A DNA stretch of 64,000 nucleotides, taken from contig NC_064619.1 of NCBI RefSeq assembly GCF_023898315.1, forward strand, positions 341,421,650 through 341,485,649, in the 5' to 3' direction. The DNA is from Schistocerca nitens (lineage: Eukaryota > Arthropoda > Insecta > Orthoptera > Acrididae). The notes below the pieces were generated by a model. The model was not told where the DNA came from. It searched no databases and was given only the letters and a program-made list of their open reading frames with translations. Shown here piece after piece: positions 44,926-57,029 of the stretch. The position numbers were made by a program, and so were the translations under genes. Numbering within the stretch: position 1 is the first letter of the stretch; each line of letters starts with the position of its first letter.

Positions 44926-45380
44926 GGTACATGCCGTGGCCGTTGGTACTTTGAATTGCATAAATTATGAGCCGCACCACAGGGTTTCACTATTACATTA
45001 CAGTGCTCATTACGTGAAGTTTCCGCATCTCTAGCCAACCGATGCTCACAAATATGACAATCAACTGCCTGCTCACACAAGACATCGTTTTCCTGACAGT
45101 CAGTCTTGGGAATGTTGTTGCAATAAATCCCATCAGTTACCCAAAGTTTTTTGAGCTCAGCGAGCATAAGCTCGCTGGATAATCTCGTATGTATGATTTG
45201 AATTGGTCGTGACTGAATTCATACCAGTATACAACTTGATACACTGCCACATATGGTACTTGCCCTTCTCTGAAGGTAATGTGGGAGGCAGTAGAATCTA
45301 GGGGGCACTTGTAGCAGGCGTATATGACTAAAAGACATTGCTCCTGAGTAGTGGGACTAAGAGTGCCACCCCACTTTCCA
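44926..45380 (-). pseudogene. PolB upstream segment with zinc-binding block
   Basis: On the minus strand (about 44960-45165) the frame includes LKKLWVTDGIYC, then DCHICEHRLARDAE and CGAAHNLCNSKYQ. CxxC ... H ... AHNxCN is the HNH-like zinc block found before the exonuclease in Polinton-type PolB. Farther upstream (45137-45448) an open frame continues with QFKSYIRDYP, less clearly related. It ends at the repeat-rich region near 45390. Confidence 0.72.
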
Positions 45381-45397
45381 TAGTTGCCAAATTTATT

Positions 45398-45477
45398 CAA
45401 GATGGCGGCGATGACGTCATCCAAGATGGCGGCATGTAGACTTGGCAACAGCGCATGACGTCATCCAATATGGCGGC
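45398..45477. promoter_or_regulatory. CRE plus YY1-like motif array
   Basis: The palindrome ATGACGTCAT (full CRE) occurs at 45411-45420 and 45455-45464. Each is followed directly by CCAAGATGGCGGC or CCAATATGGCGGC, a YY1-like core. Another AAGATGGCGGC sits at 45399-45409, and a third CRE plus AAGATGGCGGG at 46207-46227. The two complete 23-bp modules are 44 bp apart. Motif meaning is inferred from known consensus sites only. Confidence 0.6.
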
Positions 45478-45645
45478 TTTTGGCGAGAAAATAGGCCAAT
45501 TGTGCTGTGTCCACTAACCTAACCTCCATAAAAAATTGCGGGAATTTTGGCGGGAAAATAGACCAATTGGGCTACGTCCAGTAACCTAAGCCTCGAGAAA
45601 AAATGGCAGCAAATTTGAATCCCAACAGGACAATGGCGGGCTTCA

Positions 45646-45647
<2 letters not shown>

Positions 45648-45697
<50 letters not shown>

Positions 45698-45698
45698 G
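45648..45698. repeat. (ATT)n microsatellite
   Basis: About 17 uninterrupted ATT units. Confidence 0.97.
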
Positions 45699-45784
45699 GT
45701 CTACCTCCACTAACAGAAAAACGCGCCAAGTTCCATCATTTATTATTATTTATTCAATACGCCTGCTCCTGGTGGCAAGAAAGC

Positions 45785-45884
45785 CATTTCCATTACAACC
45801 ATAACAAAAAATCGCTCACAAGTTCAAATTCCAACATTTCCATTACAACCATAACAAAAAATCGCTCACAAGTTCAAATTCCAA
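45785..45884. repeat. Exact 50-bp tandem duplication
   Basis: 45785-45834 and 45835-45884 are identical by eye, beginning CATTTCCATTACAACC. The lack of differences implies a recent event. Confidence 0.95.
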
Positions 45885-45914
45885 CATGATAATCAGTCAC
45901 ACATATGAAATAGG

Positions 45915-47060
45915 CCACCTCATCCTACTAAGTTTGAATTTTTTCACGGTCACTTACTGTTTCACTCGTAAGCTATCAAAATCGCGTCAAATAATAATAA
46001 ACTGCACTTCCACTAATCTAAGTCACCTCCTGTGAATTCGTGGGAAATGGACTCAAGTCTTTATTTCTAACAATACGGTCATCACTTGTTCTCCAACATA
46101 CTTAGTACACATCTTCGAGATCGCAGCAGCATCCACCGTGTTCGCGACGAGGTCTGGAGTCCAACTGTGTGTTAGTTCGTATCTCAGCCACCCAAGGACG
46201 TCGCCGTGACGTCATTTAAGATGGCGGGCAGAAAGCCAATTGGGCCACATCCACCAAATTTGAATTTTCCTGGTCACATATGTTTTCACTGCTTAATTAT
46301 TAAAATCGCACCACTTGTACTAACCTAAGTCACAAATTACGAAAAGGACTCTCTATTTGAAGCATTATGGTCTTGCAGGTCTGCTCCAACTGACTTAGTA
46401 CACATCTTCGAGATGGTCACACCACGAACTCAGAGCCCAAATGGTTTAGTTCACATTGTCGCCAGCAGAGGGACCTACACCCCGGCTCCAATGGTCAGCG
46501 GTAGCCAACGCGCGCCACTCAGCCGGCGTAAACATCGGTCGGTTGGTTCGCAATCCACCATGCAGTTTTGTGGGACAAGCAACTCCCTGCCACACGTTTG
46601 TCACCAAAGATGTTTGCTCGAAAGTGGAAACTGCTCTGATGCCACACCACTCGATAGGCCAGTTGCAACCTGCATTGTTGGACAGTCGAATCTGGCCATG
46701 TATTTCTAAATCAGCACCTGGACATACATTATTATTTATAGTTATTATTATTTATATCATGTACATATCCAACTGGGTTATTTCTTATCTCCACCGCCAT
46801 TACGTGATTAAAGATGGCCCGAAAATCGGCCAATTGGGCCACGTCCACTAACATAAGTCCACGAAGTTTGAATTTTCGCGGTCACTTATGCTTCCACCAC
46901 TACATTATTAAAATCACGTCACTTGTACTAAGCTAAGTCACAAGGTGGGAAAAGGACTCCATTTCAGGTATTACGTTCATCCAGGTGTGCCGCAACTGAC
47001 TTACTACACATCCTCGAGATCGCGGCAACATCCTGTGCACTCGGCACGACGTCCATGCTC
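45915..47060. repeat. Three diverged copies of a ~170-240 bp unit
   Basis: Units at about 45920-46160, 46258-46425 and 46865-47060 share, in order: TTTGAATTTT, GGTCAC, TTATTAAAATC, CTAAGTCAC, GGACTC and TAGTACACATCTTCGAGAT (the third reads TACTACACATCCTCGAGAT). Stretches reading CCAATTGGGCCAC-TCCAC precede units 2 and 3. No coding capacity is seen. Confidence 0.8.
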
Positions 47061-47089
47061 CGACTGACTTAGTTCATATCGTCACCTGT

Positions 47090-47410
47090 GGAGGAGGCTG
47101 CCCCGATCACTGTTAGCCCGCGGCTGCTCCCGGGAGCCTGGGGGTGCAGTCGCCGGGCCGGCGTGCGCTCCCCCGCCGGTGCCGCAGAGTCCACCTACGT
47201 AAACATGTTTTCGCGGAGGACGGCCGCGAGCACTTAACGCCGGACAGGATGGAACCTGTCGACCACGTACCGGACAAAGGATACGTTTCGCGCCAGAGTT
47301 TGCTCGACAGTGGAATCCGCCATGACTGTATAACAGCACATTTGGTTGCCACGAGAATGCTCGCTAATTGACTCTCTCTCGCGCGCGCGTTATAACTGGA
47401 CACTCGCCGC
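47090..47410. other. GC-rich patch, no gene
   Basis: CpG-rich, with short overlapping frames on both strands and no known domain. A similar GC-rich patch lies at 48.7-48.9 and 49.3-49.5 kb, so it may be part of the same repeat system. Confidence 0.35.
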
Positions 47411-47809
47411 CCCGCTTACGTCACACACCCTCCATACACGCGATGGACATAGTCTTCTGTAAATATGCTAACTCCCACATCGCCCATCTAACCTATCAAT
47501 TACCTAAGTACTTAATTCCATTTCAATTTTGATCATATTAAATAATTCAATTTACAATTTCATATACGTATGCAAACGTGTTCAACTACCTAATTTCAAC
47601 TACTTTTCGAGGACCAAACCGCCACCTCTTCCTAGGAACCAGTGCCGAGTTTGAATTCTGGCAGTAAAGAAAGGTCACCTGCACTTCCGCCACAAACCTA
47701 AGAAAATTGTTGCAAACGAAGCTCATCACCACTAAACTAAGCCACCAGGACTCAACCTCTTCCTACGTGTTTCAGGTAAAAGGACTCGCCCTGCACTAGG
47801 CCCATGGAT

Positions 47810-49330
47810 GGAGGAACGAATTTACTTTATTTAGGAATGGACTATATGTATCACACCGACATGTCCCACACCATACAGACCTGAAAACCACTCCTACATA
47901 ACTCATTTATAATGCTCTAGACACACGCTTGCTAATTGTAAACAGTTAAAAATAACCCATGGCACAGCCTACAGACATGCAAACCGCTCGCAAATAATCG
48001 TCCAAATAGCCAAACTACTCCTAAATTTCGGAAATAATTTCAGTGCATAGGCTGGTGGAAGGAGTGTACTTTATTTCTTTGGGAAATATCTTTTTGAAAC
48101 TTTTCCATCTCATAGGTTTCGATATGTAAGGCTGACCTAAGGCAGGTTCTGAACTCCAGTAGTGCACTACACTTGGCAACACAACCACACCCATCAAGAT
48201 ATTCATTCCAATCCAGAACTGTAACTCCTCTACAGATAAATTTGTCCAGTTATTTGTCGACTCACTCACAGTCTGACCAGATTGCCGTTTTTGCGCAAAA
48301 ACTGCTCAGACTACATTGTGCTTTTCGGAGGAGTAAGGAAGGACTGCACTCTATTTATTTCAAGCCCTTTTACTTAGTCGTGGAGTATATTTGTCACAAA
48401 ACACCCGCACTGATCCAACTGTGGTCATCTGACATAGGCCACAAACACGTAAACAACTCCTAATTTCACCACACAATAGCAAACTGCTCTTAAATAATGC
48501 AGTACACAATATCCGCAGACGAGCTCTGTACTCTTAAACTCTCCAAATAAAGCACAGCACAGTGCACAGACATGCTCGCAAAATAGTGCAACAGACGCGC
48601 CCAAACACCCCCAGCTGCCAAACCGACCAAAAGTCTCTGCTCGGCATCCCCGGAACATGACCTCAACACAGTCGCATTCGCGCCTAACACTGGAGAAATT
48701 GATATCACCTATGGGCCTTAAATTACGCTCCAAGGCAGACCGCACGCGCGTGTGGTCTGTGGGAGAGGGGGGTTCCAGAGCCTCCAGCCAAGTTCAGCTT
48801 CCTCGTGCTCGTGACAGCCGACCAGAAAGGGCACTCTCCTCTGACACATGTGAAAGCTGCATTGTTCTTCTCGTGTATATCGCCGGCGTCTCAGTTCTGG
48901 ACCTGCCTTCACGTCTATTGTCAGAATAGCCCATAGATCGTTGACACACACGATTAACGCCGCCGCGAAAACATTTACTACTTGCATGCAACCGAGATGG
49001 TGACGGAAAACCAATCACTCTGATCTGCGCTGCAGGGGCGTGTAATGACTGAGAACACTATTTATTTTTTCAAGCAACTTATTTAACTATACAGTATATC
49101 TATCACACTGTCACAAAACACCCACCCTGATGTGCCTAGGGCCATGTTGCACAGCCCGCAGACATGCACCCAATCATAATTTCAGTACACACAATAGCAA
49201 ACTGCTATTAAAAAATTCTTCACACTGATGTGTAGATACGCTCAGTACTCATAAACTATATAAGTAACGCATAGCAGAGCCTGCAGATCCGCTCGCAAAA
49301 TAACTCAGCAGACATGCGAAGGACCCCCCA
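47810..49330. repeat. Three diverged copies of another unit
   Basis: Parts of 47815-48005, 48335-48605 and 49050-49325 share ordered blocks such as TTTATTT, TATATNTATCACA, CACAATAGCAAACTGCT, GCAGACATGC and GCTCGCAAATAA or GCTCGCAAAATA. They lie about 520 and 715 bp apart. Family unknown. Confidence 0.65.
48021..48269 (-). pseudogene. piggyBac transposase fragment
   Basis: The frame with NLSVEELQFWIGMNILMGVV, LPSVVHYWSSEPALG and ISKPMRWKSFKKI matches the start of the piggyBac catalytic domain (DDE_Tnp_1_7): the eLxxFiGi.ilmG block, YW and the Rfkxi block. Only ~80 residues remain. No catalytic Asp is covered. No TTAA-flanked ends were identified. Confidence 0.72.
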
Positions 49331-49339
49331 CCGCACCCT

Positions 49340-50350
49340 GTTCACAGGATCGTGAAGTCATGTATCCGTCTGATTTCAGACTTCGCACAGCCCCTGCTCG
49401 GCTTCCGCAAGCGTGAGTTGGCGTGGTCGACGCGCTCGTCAGCTGTCAAAGCACACACCGACATCCGTCCAGGACCGTGATCCGTCACAACCCCGAGCCG
49501 AGACCACCGAACGCGGGTGAAAGTCAACTTTATATCAACGTAGCATAATTCCAAAGCGCAGCCTCCATACGCTAGACACATCATAGCAGCAGCCCATGTC
49601 CTTACCTCCTATGACACAGTAGCACATTGCGCATTGCTCCTGACACGACATTACACGGCCCTTTAACTAAGCGTAACTACACATCCCTGCTCTCGCCTCG
49701 TCGCGTGACCAGCCATCTGAAACCTTCTCAATATTATTCTTACTTTACAACATTTTTTAAAAAATAAGATCGAATTTACTCCTCCCACCGCACCTAACCT
49801 CACACCCGTCCCACCATCGACATAGGCAAATGTCCTCAACCCTATCTTGAGGCTCATATATCACCCTACAAACCACGTCCATCAATCAATTTACCATTCT
49901 CATCCCCTCTTTTCGAATTACAAATGTAGCCTCTGTCTAAACAACAATCAACTCATATTTCTCGCACTTTCAAGAGTAAAATTAATTTTACACACACCCC
50001 GAAATACCAAACGCAATTAAAGAGTCAAACTTTTATACAGAGCATCAAGCACATACGACACTCACACCAATATTCAAAGCCTGGTCCATATTTACCACCT
50101 CCAACTTGAATTAAATATTATTACCATTGCTGCAACATTCTGCCAGAGCTCGATTTGGACCTATTTTTCCGCTCTTAACTGTTGTCACTAGCGGTCGAAT
50201 ATCACCTTCTATAGAGTGCATAAATTTCCACATAAAAAAATCTCGCGCTTGCCGTTTAGAGACTCCAATATCCGAACACATAGCATCATTCAACAACTAC
50301 CACTTGCTCTTATCTAATAACTCATCCATCAGGTCTGGGAGGCGAGGTAA
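49340..50350. other. No gene seen
   Basis: GC-rich at first (49.34-49.55 kb), then AT-rich. No recognised repeats beyond those already listed. Confidence 0.45.
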
Positions 50351-50352
50351 CC

Positions 50353-50377
50353 CCTTTCTTTCTTTCTTTCTTTCTTT
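50353..50377. repeat. (CTTT)n microsatellite
   Basis: Six tandem CTTT units. Confidence 0.95.
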
Positions 50378-50785
50378 CAGCAGCAGACAGCTATTTTTTT
50401 TATAGTGTTAGCTAAATTGTGCCATCAACTTAACATCACCAATCGCGAAACATATCTTCAGATACGTAAACACTCTTACTCAATTACACAGCGTTCCCAC
50501 TGAGGACATGACCTTCAATATTACAGTTCTTAATCCAATAACCACCAAAACAAGTTACTAAATGGTCGAACTAATCCCATAGCACCTTACAAAGCGAGCA
50601 TCCCAGCGCCGCCGGCGCCATGTCAAAACCACATATCTGTCCATCTAAACAGCCGTCCACTCAGCCCGAGGACCAGCATGCCAAAGTGGCTCTGTCTATA
50701 CCTGCTCTACAGCTATTGTCTAACCACATACACTGCTCAAATGGATTCCTGAATAGCACAGATCTCTACCCTCCCCTGCATCCCC

Positions 50786-52241
50786 AATTTAATACACACA
50801 AACATTTTCTCAGTGAACACTTGCGTGATTTCCTTTTTAAGGATTGTAAAGTCAGTGTCATTCCTGACACCACTGAGCCATTGAGAAATACATGTCATTT
50901 TCCAAGAGAATCGCACACATCCACTTCCTGGATTCACTTCGATTCACACATACATCTCTTCAGAAACGTGCCGAGATGATGTGGCAGGACGATATGCATA
51001 TCACCAGAGCCATATATCCCAATGATGTAAATTTTCAGCTTGTGACGAAGAAGTGGGTCTTTCCATATAAGTATTAGGATTTGATGGAAAGATTCCAATA
51101 AACCACATTGTCCGAAACTGCCTTCTCTAGTGAATGTAAAGGCACTGCCATAAGAGATACAGAGTATAAGACTGCAGTGAATGTTTGGCAGGGTTTCAAC
51201 ATACCTGATTTAGAAGAATGCACTAGATTACACATGAACACAGATGTACACCAACTTATGGACATTTTCGAGAATTTCCAGAGTATATCCCTGAGAACAC
51301 ACTTTCTGGATCCTGATTGCTATTCCACAGCACCAGAACTTTTGTCGTACATAATGTTAAGAAGAACATGTGTTTCAATCAGACTGTTGACTGATGTTAA
51401 CATGATGCTCCTTTTCGAATGTGAGATTCACAAGGGTTTTGCCAATGCATGCACAGGTACATCAAGGAAAATGAAACGTAAATGAGTGAGGAAAAGTGAA
51501 GGTCATCTGACGATTTAAGTTACATTCTCTACATGGGTGTAAACAACCTCTACAGGTATGCCATGCAACAAACTCTAACATTTGGACAGTTTTGATGGCA
51601 AACTCATCAGATTGAAGGAATGCTGGCGAGAGATATGTCTTTAGGAAGAACTGGGATATTCCACCTGTTTTCATGAGGCGCACATTGACTTGCCGCTGTG
51701 TTAAGAGCACCTAGTTGCACGAAATGTTTACATGCCTAAGCTGTCGAGAACACTTGGGAATAAGCAGCGAGATATTCTGCACTACAGAAACCTCCATGAA
51801 TATCCCAAGTTAGGGGTGGAGCTTGGTAGAATCAGCTGCGGCATCTGATTCAAGCAGCATTGCTGGCTGAAGGATAGCATTGATGTAAACACTGAAGAGA
51901 GGGCTCTCGTGACATGTGGTTTTGAAAAAGATTTTTATAAAGTTATGAATAATTTAGTTTTTGGCAAAACCATGAAGAATGTTAGAAACTGTCGCACAAT
52001 TCATTTAGCTTACTGCTGCAATGGGTGTTATGGTGCAGGAGATTAAATCACCAGCCAAAATTGTAAGCAGACCACAATCTTCATTGAGGACTAGTCACTG
52101 TGGAGATGGCTAAGACTGCAACACTACTTAAAAAATGTGGTGAGAAACTAAATATCCTGACAGGGTTAGCTAAATGAAAGTTATCTACTGTAAATATATG
52201 GATAAGAAATAATGTCCTGGGAAGGTGAACCAAATGAAAAA
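50786..52241 (+). pseudogene. Polinton/Maverick-type DNA polymerase B fragment, arm 2
   Basis: Plus-strand counterpart of 43205-44480. Blocks in order: HKHFLSEHLRDFLFKDC, FLDSLRFTHTSLQKRAEMM (exonuclease), YKYLDGKIP, NVWQGFNIPDLEECTRL with TDVHQLMDIFENF (51180-51275), FLDPDCYSTAPELL and VSIRLLTDVNMMLLFE. Then, after frame breaks, YMGVNNLYRYAMQQTL (family YLDANNLYGWAM, so the Asp is Gly), HYRNLHEYPKLGVELG and GFEKDFYKVMNNLVFGKTM. This spans exonuclease to fingers. The palm is missing. Protein-primed PolB copies Polinton and related virus-like DNA. This copy has several stops and frameshifts. Confidence 0.88.
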
Positions 52242-52249
52242 TATAAGAT

Positions 52250-53900
52250 GAAATAATTATCTATAGTTTCTGCTCAATGGTGTCAAAAAAGTGTTTTTCA
52301 TTTCAAGATGTATGTTTTTTTTTGATGGTAAATATCATACAAATATTTAAAACACAAATTCTTACTGCATTGTGGACAAAATAATGCAAACGAAGATTTA
52401 AACAAAAGAAGGGATTGTAAGTAAAATGAAACTAAAGCAAAATAAAGAACAGAAATAATGAATGCAATAACAAGGATGAAAACATTTTTATGATAAAATG
52501 GAAGAAATTGAATCACAATTAATACATGAAATTTTAAAATCACAGGGGAAAAAAAAAGAAAAAGAAAAAGAAAAAAAAAAGATTCCATGTGGAAAAAGGA
52601 TAACAGGAATACATATTAAAAAGTTACATTTTAACCAATTAACTGAATCAAAATAATGATCAAATTAATTTTGACAACCTACCTGTCTTTTAATTCAAAG
52701 CACCTGGTGAGACATGACACCACAAGCTTTCGCATGTCAGGACTGTACCTCAATCATTATGCTACACAACCAGCCAGTTTAGTAGTAATTTTAAAGTGAC
52801 AGTACAGCATGTGAAATTCCAAAAAGAAAAATTTTCATTAATTACTCAGATATGATAACCCACCAGGGTGAATGGCTGCAGTTTATGATACATAGGACCG
52901 TAAGCTACATCATCACTGTATAAATGGCTTCAAAACCTCAATCCCGCTACTGAGGGACCTCTCCTTGTTAGTCTAGCCCCAAGTTTCTCCATACTTTTTG
53001 CATTTCTTTTCCTTCTATGAGTAGTTATCTTCATTTCTTGCACTTTTCTATATTTCTCAGAACTGCTAGGCACATAATAATTTTCACTATCAGCCATGTT
53101 GTCAAAACAAACACGTGACTGCAAGTGGGTGCACTATTGGGTAAACCAAGCTGACAGAATGGTACAACTTGGCTTCGTTTCCCCTCACATTGCAAAACTG
53201 TGATTCAGAAACATGCCAACATATTTCTTTCGCATATTGGCAGAGTATAAGAGGATAATTTTTGATATTTTTGGGATAATAATACAGCACAATAGTATCT
53301 AAATATGTCAATAATTCATCTTTAGCAATCTGTGGGTTAGTGCTTCTTGCATTCTTGTACACAGTTCTCCAACTAAATGATATTGTCCTTGGTTCAATGA
53401 CTAGTCATTTCTAATAACTGATGACAAACACAAAGCATCGATGGCAGTCATCCCTAGTTCACCATGTCTTCTGCCCTAGCTCTCTGCGTGTGCCAGGGCA
53501 AGGGAATAGTGGGGATGGACTTCAAGGTCACAGCAGTAGTGGACATTTATGTTGGTACTGGTGTTAGTCGTCAATATGGCATGGTTGAACAAACAATGTG
53601 CTTTTGCTGTGGAAACCAATTTTTCCAAAAACTGGTCTATAATTGCAGTACAGCACAACTATGCTTACTCATTGTCAAATCCCCCCTTGAAACAGTCTTC
53701 CCGATCATAAATCTGTTCTCTTGTGGGTAGAGAACTTTCATCAATGTGGCAGTGTTACGAAAAAGAGTGTTAGAGCAAAGAGGACTCCACATGTGCCATT
53801 GCTAGCACTGTCTAGTCATACAGTGCATTCAATTTTCCACAAAGACCTTCAATTTCATCTGTATAAAATGGTGAGTGCTCTTTAACTGTCACAATAGGAC
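52250..53900. other. No gene seen
   Basis: AT-rich, with an A/G-rich purine run at 52540-52585. Several 60-96 codon frames, none with a known domain. Confidence 0.5.
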
Positions 53901-53929
53901 CAGCAAAATCAATGACAAACCTGTGAAGA

Positions 53930-54545
53930 CTTGATTGAAAAAGTCCCTCAAGAAGTGCACATTTTCTTCAGTTATGAAGTTCACATGCACATTTCTGGAT
54001 GTTTTAATAAACAGGATATTCATTATTGGAATTGTGTGAATCCTGGGGAAATTCATGAGAGACCTCTCCACAGCTTGGTGTGCAATCAGTGCCAAGGAAA
54101 TCATCAGACGCTTTGTTGGAGAACAACCACACGGTTACCATTAATAGCGGATGGTATTTCAACATGATCCAAAACTTTTTTGAGTCACATCAACAAATGC
54201 ATATGAAGATTGTCTGGTTTCAGCAGGATGGTGCCATGGCCTACACTGCTACACATTCGATGAGTGTTTTAAGGAAAATTTTTGTTGTCTGATTTCACAA
54301 TATGGTGACATTCCATGACCTGCACCCTCAACTGACTGAAGTCCATGTGACTTCTTTCTTTGAAGTTATCTCAAAACTTAAGTTTATAAACGTTGTTCAA
54401 TGACTCTTCAAAGATGCTATATGCTTTGAAATAGGCACTATTCCACAAAATATGCTCCAGAAGGTGATGCTGAACTTTAGAAGCCAGCTGTGTATTGACA
54501 CTGGACATCACTTGCAGCATTTGATGTTCAAAACTTAATAAAACT
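53930..54545 (+). pseudogene. Mariner-superfamily (IS630-type) transposase remnant
   Basis: Blocks in shifting frames: HISGCFNKQDIHYWNCVNPG and IHERPLHSL (start of the DDE domain), TVTINSGWYFNMIQNFF, IVWFQQDGAMAYTATHSMSV (second Asp), a broken SPxxSPCDFF-like block near 54330-54355, and IGTIPQNMLQKVMLNF to LQHLMFKT at the C-terminus. I recognise the order from a widespread insect transposase family. No terminal repeats found. Confidence 0.75.
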
Positions 54546-55349
54546 GAACTTCCAACTGCATTTTATTGAGGTAATGAATGAATGTTTTCTAACATTTTTA
54601 GTTTTTCCTTTATTAACTGTTATAATTAGAGTAATTTTCTACCAAGCCTGTAATTACAACATGACAAACAGGTAAAGACAGAAGAACCTTGCTTTGTAAC
54701 TGGAGTGGAAAGTCCATACACATTCTTTGCACTAGGTTTCACAATTATAAAAGCTGTACACAGAACATTTACAAATTGTTAGAAAGCCTAGGATCTCCAC
54801 CAAGGGCACCCATTTGCTTGATTGTGTTTGTGGGGTGGGGAGTGCATATCATGTGATCAGTTAAGAGAGTCCTTGATAGTCATCTGTCATCTGCCAACCA
54901 ACTGGAACATTTCATTTATCAAGCAATTTAAAGTCTTTACGGTGCATGTCACATTCAAACATGGTCTAGTTTGTACATTCACCATTAACAACCATAAAAG
55001 CCAATAAATTTGGTATCCCATTCTAGCACCTTTAAGTAACTGGTTAGTTGGTTTAAAAGAGGGGAAAAGGGGGGGGGGAGCAAACTGCTAGGTCATCGGT
55101 CCCTCGTTCCAATTAAAATAATTCCACAAGGGTGGGAGTAAAATAATCGAGACATACAAAAACAGCTAGAAGAATGGAGAAAACCACAAGAATGACAGAA
55201 GGTCAACAAACACTAAAATGGACAAAATCGGAGAAGAAAACCAGAGAGAGACGCAAGAAACATGTAGAATAGATCAAAACAAGAGAGCAGATTACTATGG
55301 CTGGCTGACCATGAGAATGAAAAGGAGAAGCCAGCCACTCTGCAACACA

Positions 55350-56242
55350 TTAAACCTCCACAGTAAAAGCACTAGGGTGGAGGACATGTGCTAAAACATA
55401 GATCAAATGATAAAACCCACACTCATGAATAAAACATAAAACTAAAGTAGCTGTTGAAATATTGTCACCCAACACTGAAGGTAGGGTGCTGGGAAAGTTA
55501 AAAGTCTGCAAAGTGGCTAAAAGTGGGCAGTCCAGCAAGAAGTGAGCAACTGTCATTTGTGAGCCACAGCAACACCGAGGTGGGTCCTTGCTACGCAAGA
55601 GGTAACCATGCATTAGGCACTTATGGCCAATGCGGAGCCAGTAGAGGACAACTGATTCCCTGCAAAAGGACCGCATAGAAGGCTTCCACACATTCTTAGT
55701 TTCCTGAATGACACGCAGTTTGTTGTGCATATTGTTATGCTATTCCATATCCCAAAGCCGAAAAACCCTGTGACATAAGACAGAACAGTTTCAGAGATGC
55801 CCATCTCCAGAAGTTGTTTCTGCGTAGCCTGTTTGGCCAGCCTGTCGGCAAGGTCGTTGCCTGGGATTCTGATGTGTCCTGGGGTCCACACGAACACCAC
55901 TGAATGACGGGACCATTCTAGGGCATAGATGTACTCCTGAATGGACACTACCAAAGCATAGTGAGGGTAGCACTGGTTGATAGCTTGTAAGCTGCTCAAG
56001 GAGTCAGTACACAGGAGAAATGACTCGCCAGGGCATGAGCAGATGTGCTCAAGAACACGAGATATGGCTGCCAGCTCTGCAGTGAAAACACTGCAGCCAT
56101 CTGGCAAGGAGTGCTGTTCAATATATCCTCCATGAACATGCAGAAGGCCTACGTGACCATCAACCATCGAGCCATTGGTGTAAACCACTTCATGGCCCCG
56201 GTGCATGTCGAGAATCAAGAGGAAGTGGTAGCAGAGAGCCAC
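55350..56242 (-). pseudogene. LINE RNase H and C-terminal region
   Basis: The frame at 55613-56242 reads VVYTNGSMVDG (family YTDGS, so the first Asp is Asn), CSVFTAELAAISRVLE (Glu), FLLCTDSLSSLQAI (Asp) and VFVWTPGHIRIPGNDLADRL (His and last Asp). The second frame, 55350-55730, has CCCGSQMTVAHFLLDCP, a CCHC-like end motif of I/R1-type LINEs. A frameshift lies near 55740. RNase H removes template RNA during reverse transcription. One of its acidic residues is lost here. Confidence 0.88.
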
Positions 56243-56368
56243 AGGGTTAACAGAGTCCTTAGGGCCATGAGAAAGGTCCAGAAGACCTAGGTGTACACCA
56301 TGGAGGTGTACATGAATGGACCTCGATGAGAGGTGGTAACTGCACGCAAACTACAATCGTAAGCCCTG

Positions 56369-56562
56369 GTTCAAATGGCTCTGAGCACTAAGCGACTTAC
56401 CTTCTGAGGTCATCAGTCGCCTAGAACTTAGAACTAATTAAACCTAACTAACCTAAGGACATCACACACATCCATGCCCGAGGCAGGATTCGAACCTGCG
56501 ACCGTAGCGATCGCTCAGTTCCAGACTGTAGCGCCTAGAATCGCACGGCCACTCCGGCCGGC
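56369..56562 (-). mobile_element. SINE family A inside the LINE
   Basis: A minus-strand full-length copy with perfect 12-bp direct repeats TCGTAAGCCCTG at 56357-56368 and 56563-56574. The LINE sequence continues on both sides. Confidence 0.94.
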
Positions 56563-57029
56563 TCGTAAGCCCTGCCCTGGCCTGGGCCACCGATACACAA
56601 GATGAACTGCCGTGGTTGGGAAAAGGAGATGGTAATTTGGATACGCAGAACTATGGACGTGTGCAACGTAACTGGTGAGCAGTTGTGCACCCCTAACCTT
56701 CAATTAAGGGACTCTGGCCTCCACCAGGACACTGGTCACCGGACTTGTTCTAAAAGCTCCCGTCACTAGGCGAACGCCACAGTGGTGCACTGGGTTGAGT
56801 AAACAACACTGAGGTCGCTGCCAAACTGTAAACCACACTCCCATAGGCAAGGCGTGATTGAACAAGGGCTCTGTAGAGTTGCAACAGTGTAAAGCAGTCT
56901 GCACCCTAGTTGGTGTTGCTCAGACGGCAGAGCGCATTGAGGTGCTGACAGCACTTCCGCTTAAGCTGATGAAGGAGAGGTAGTCAAGTCAATCGGGTGT
57001 CGAAAACCAGTCCTAAGAATCGATATGTC

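Noticed and set aside
47082-47403. Overlapping minus-strand frames rich in Arg, Gly and Pro
   Set aside because: Composition reflects the GC-rich patch. No motif, and frames exist on both strands.
53464-53730. Small Cys-rich open frame as a secreted peptide
   Set aside because: No signal peptide pattern, no conserved cysteine spacing that I can name, and the position is next to a transposase remnant.
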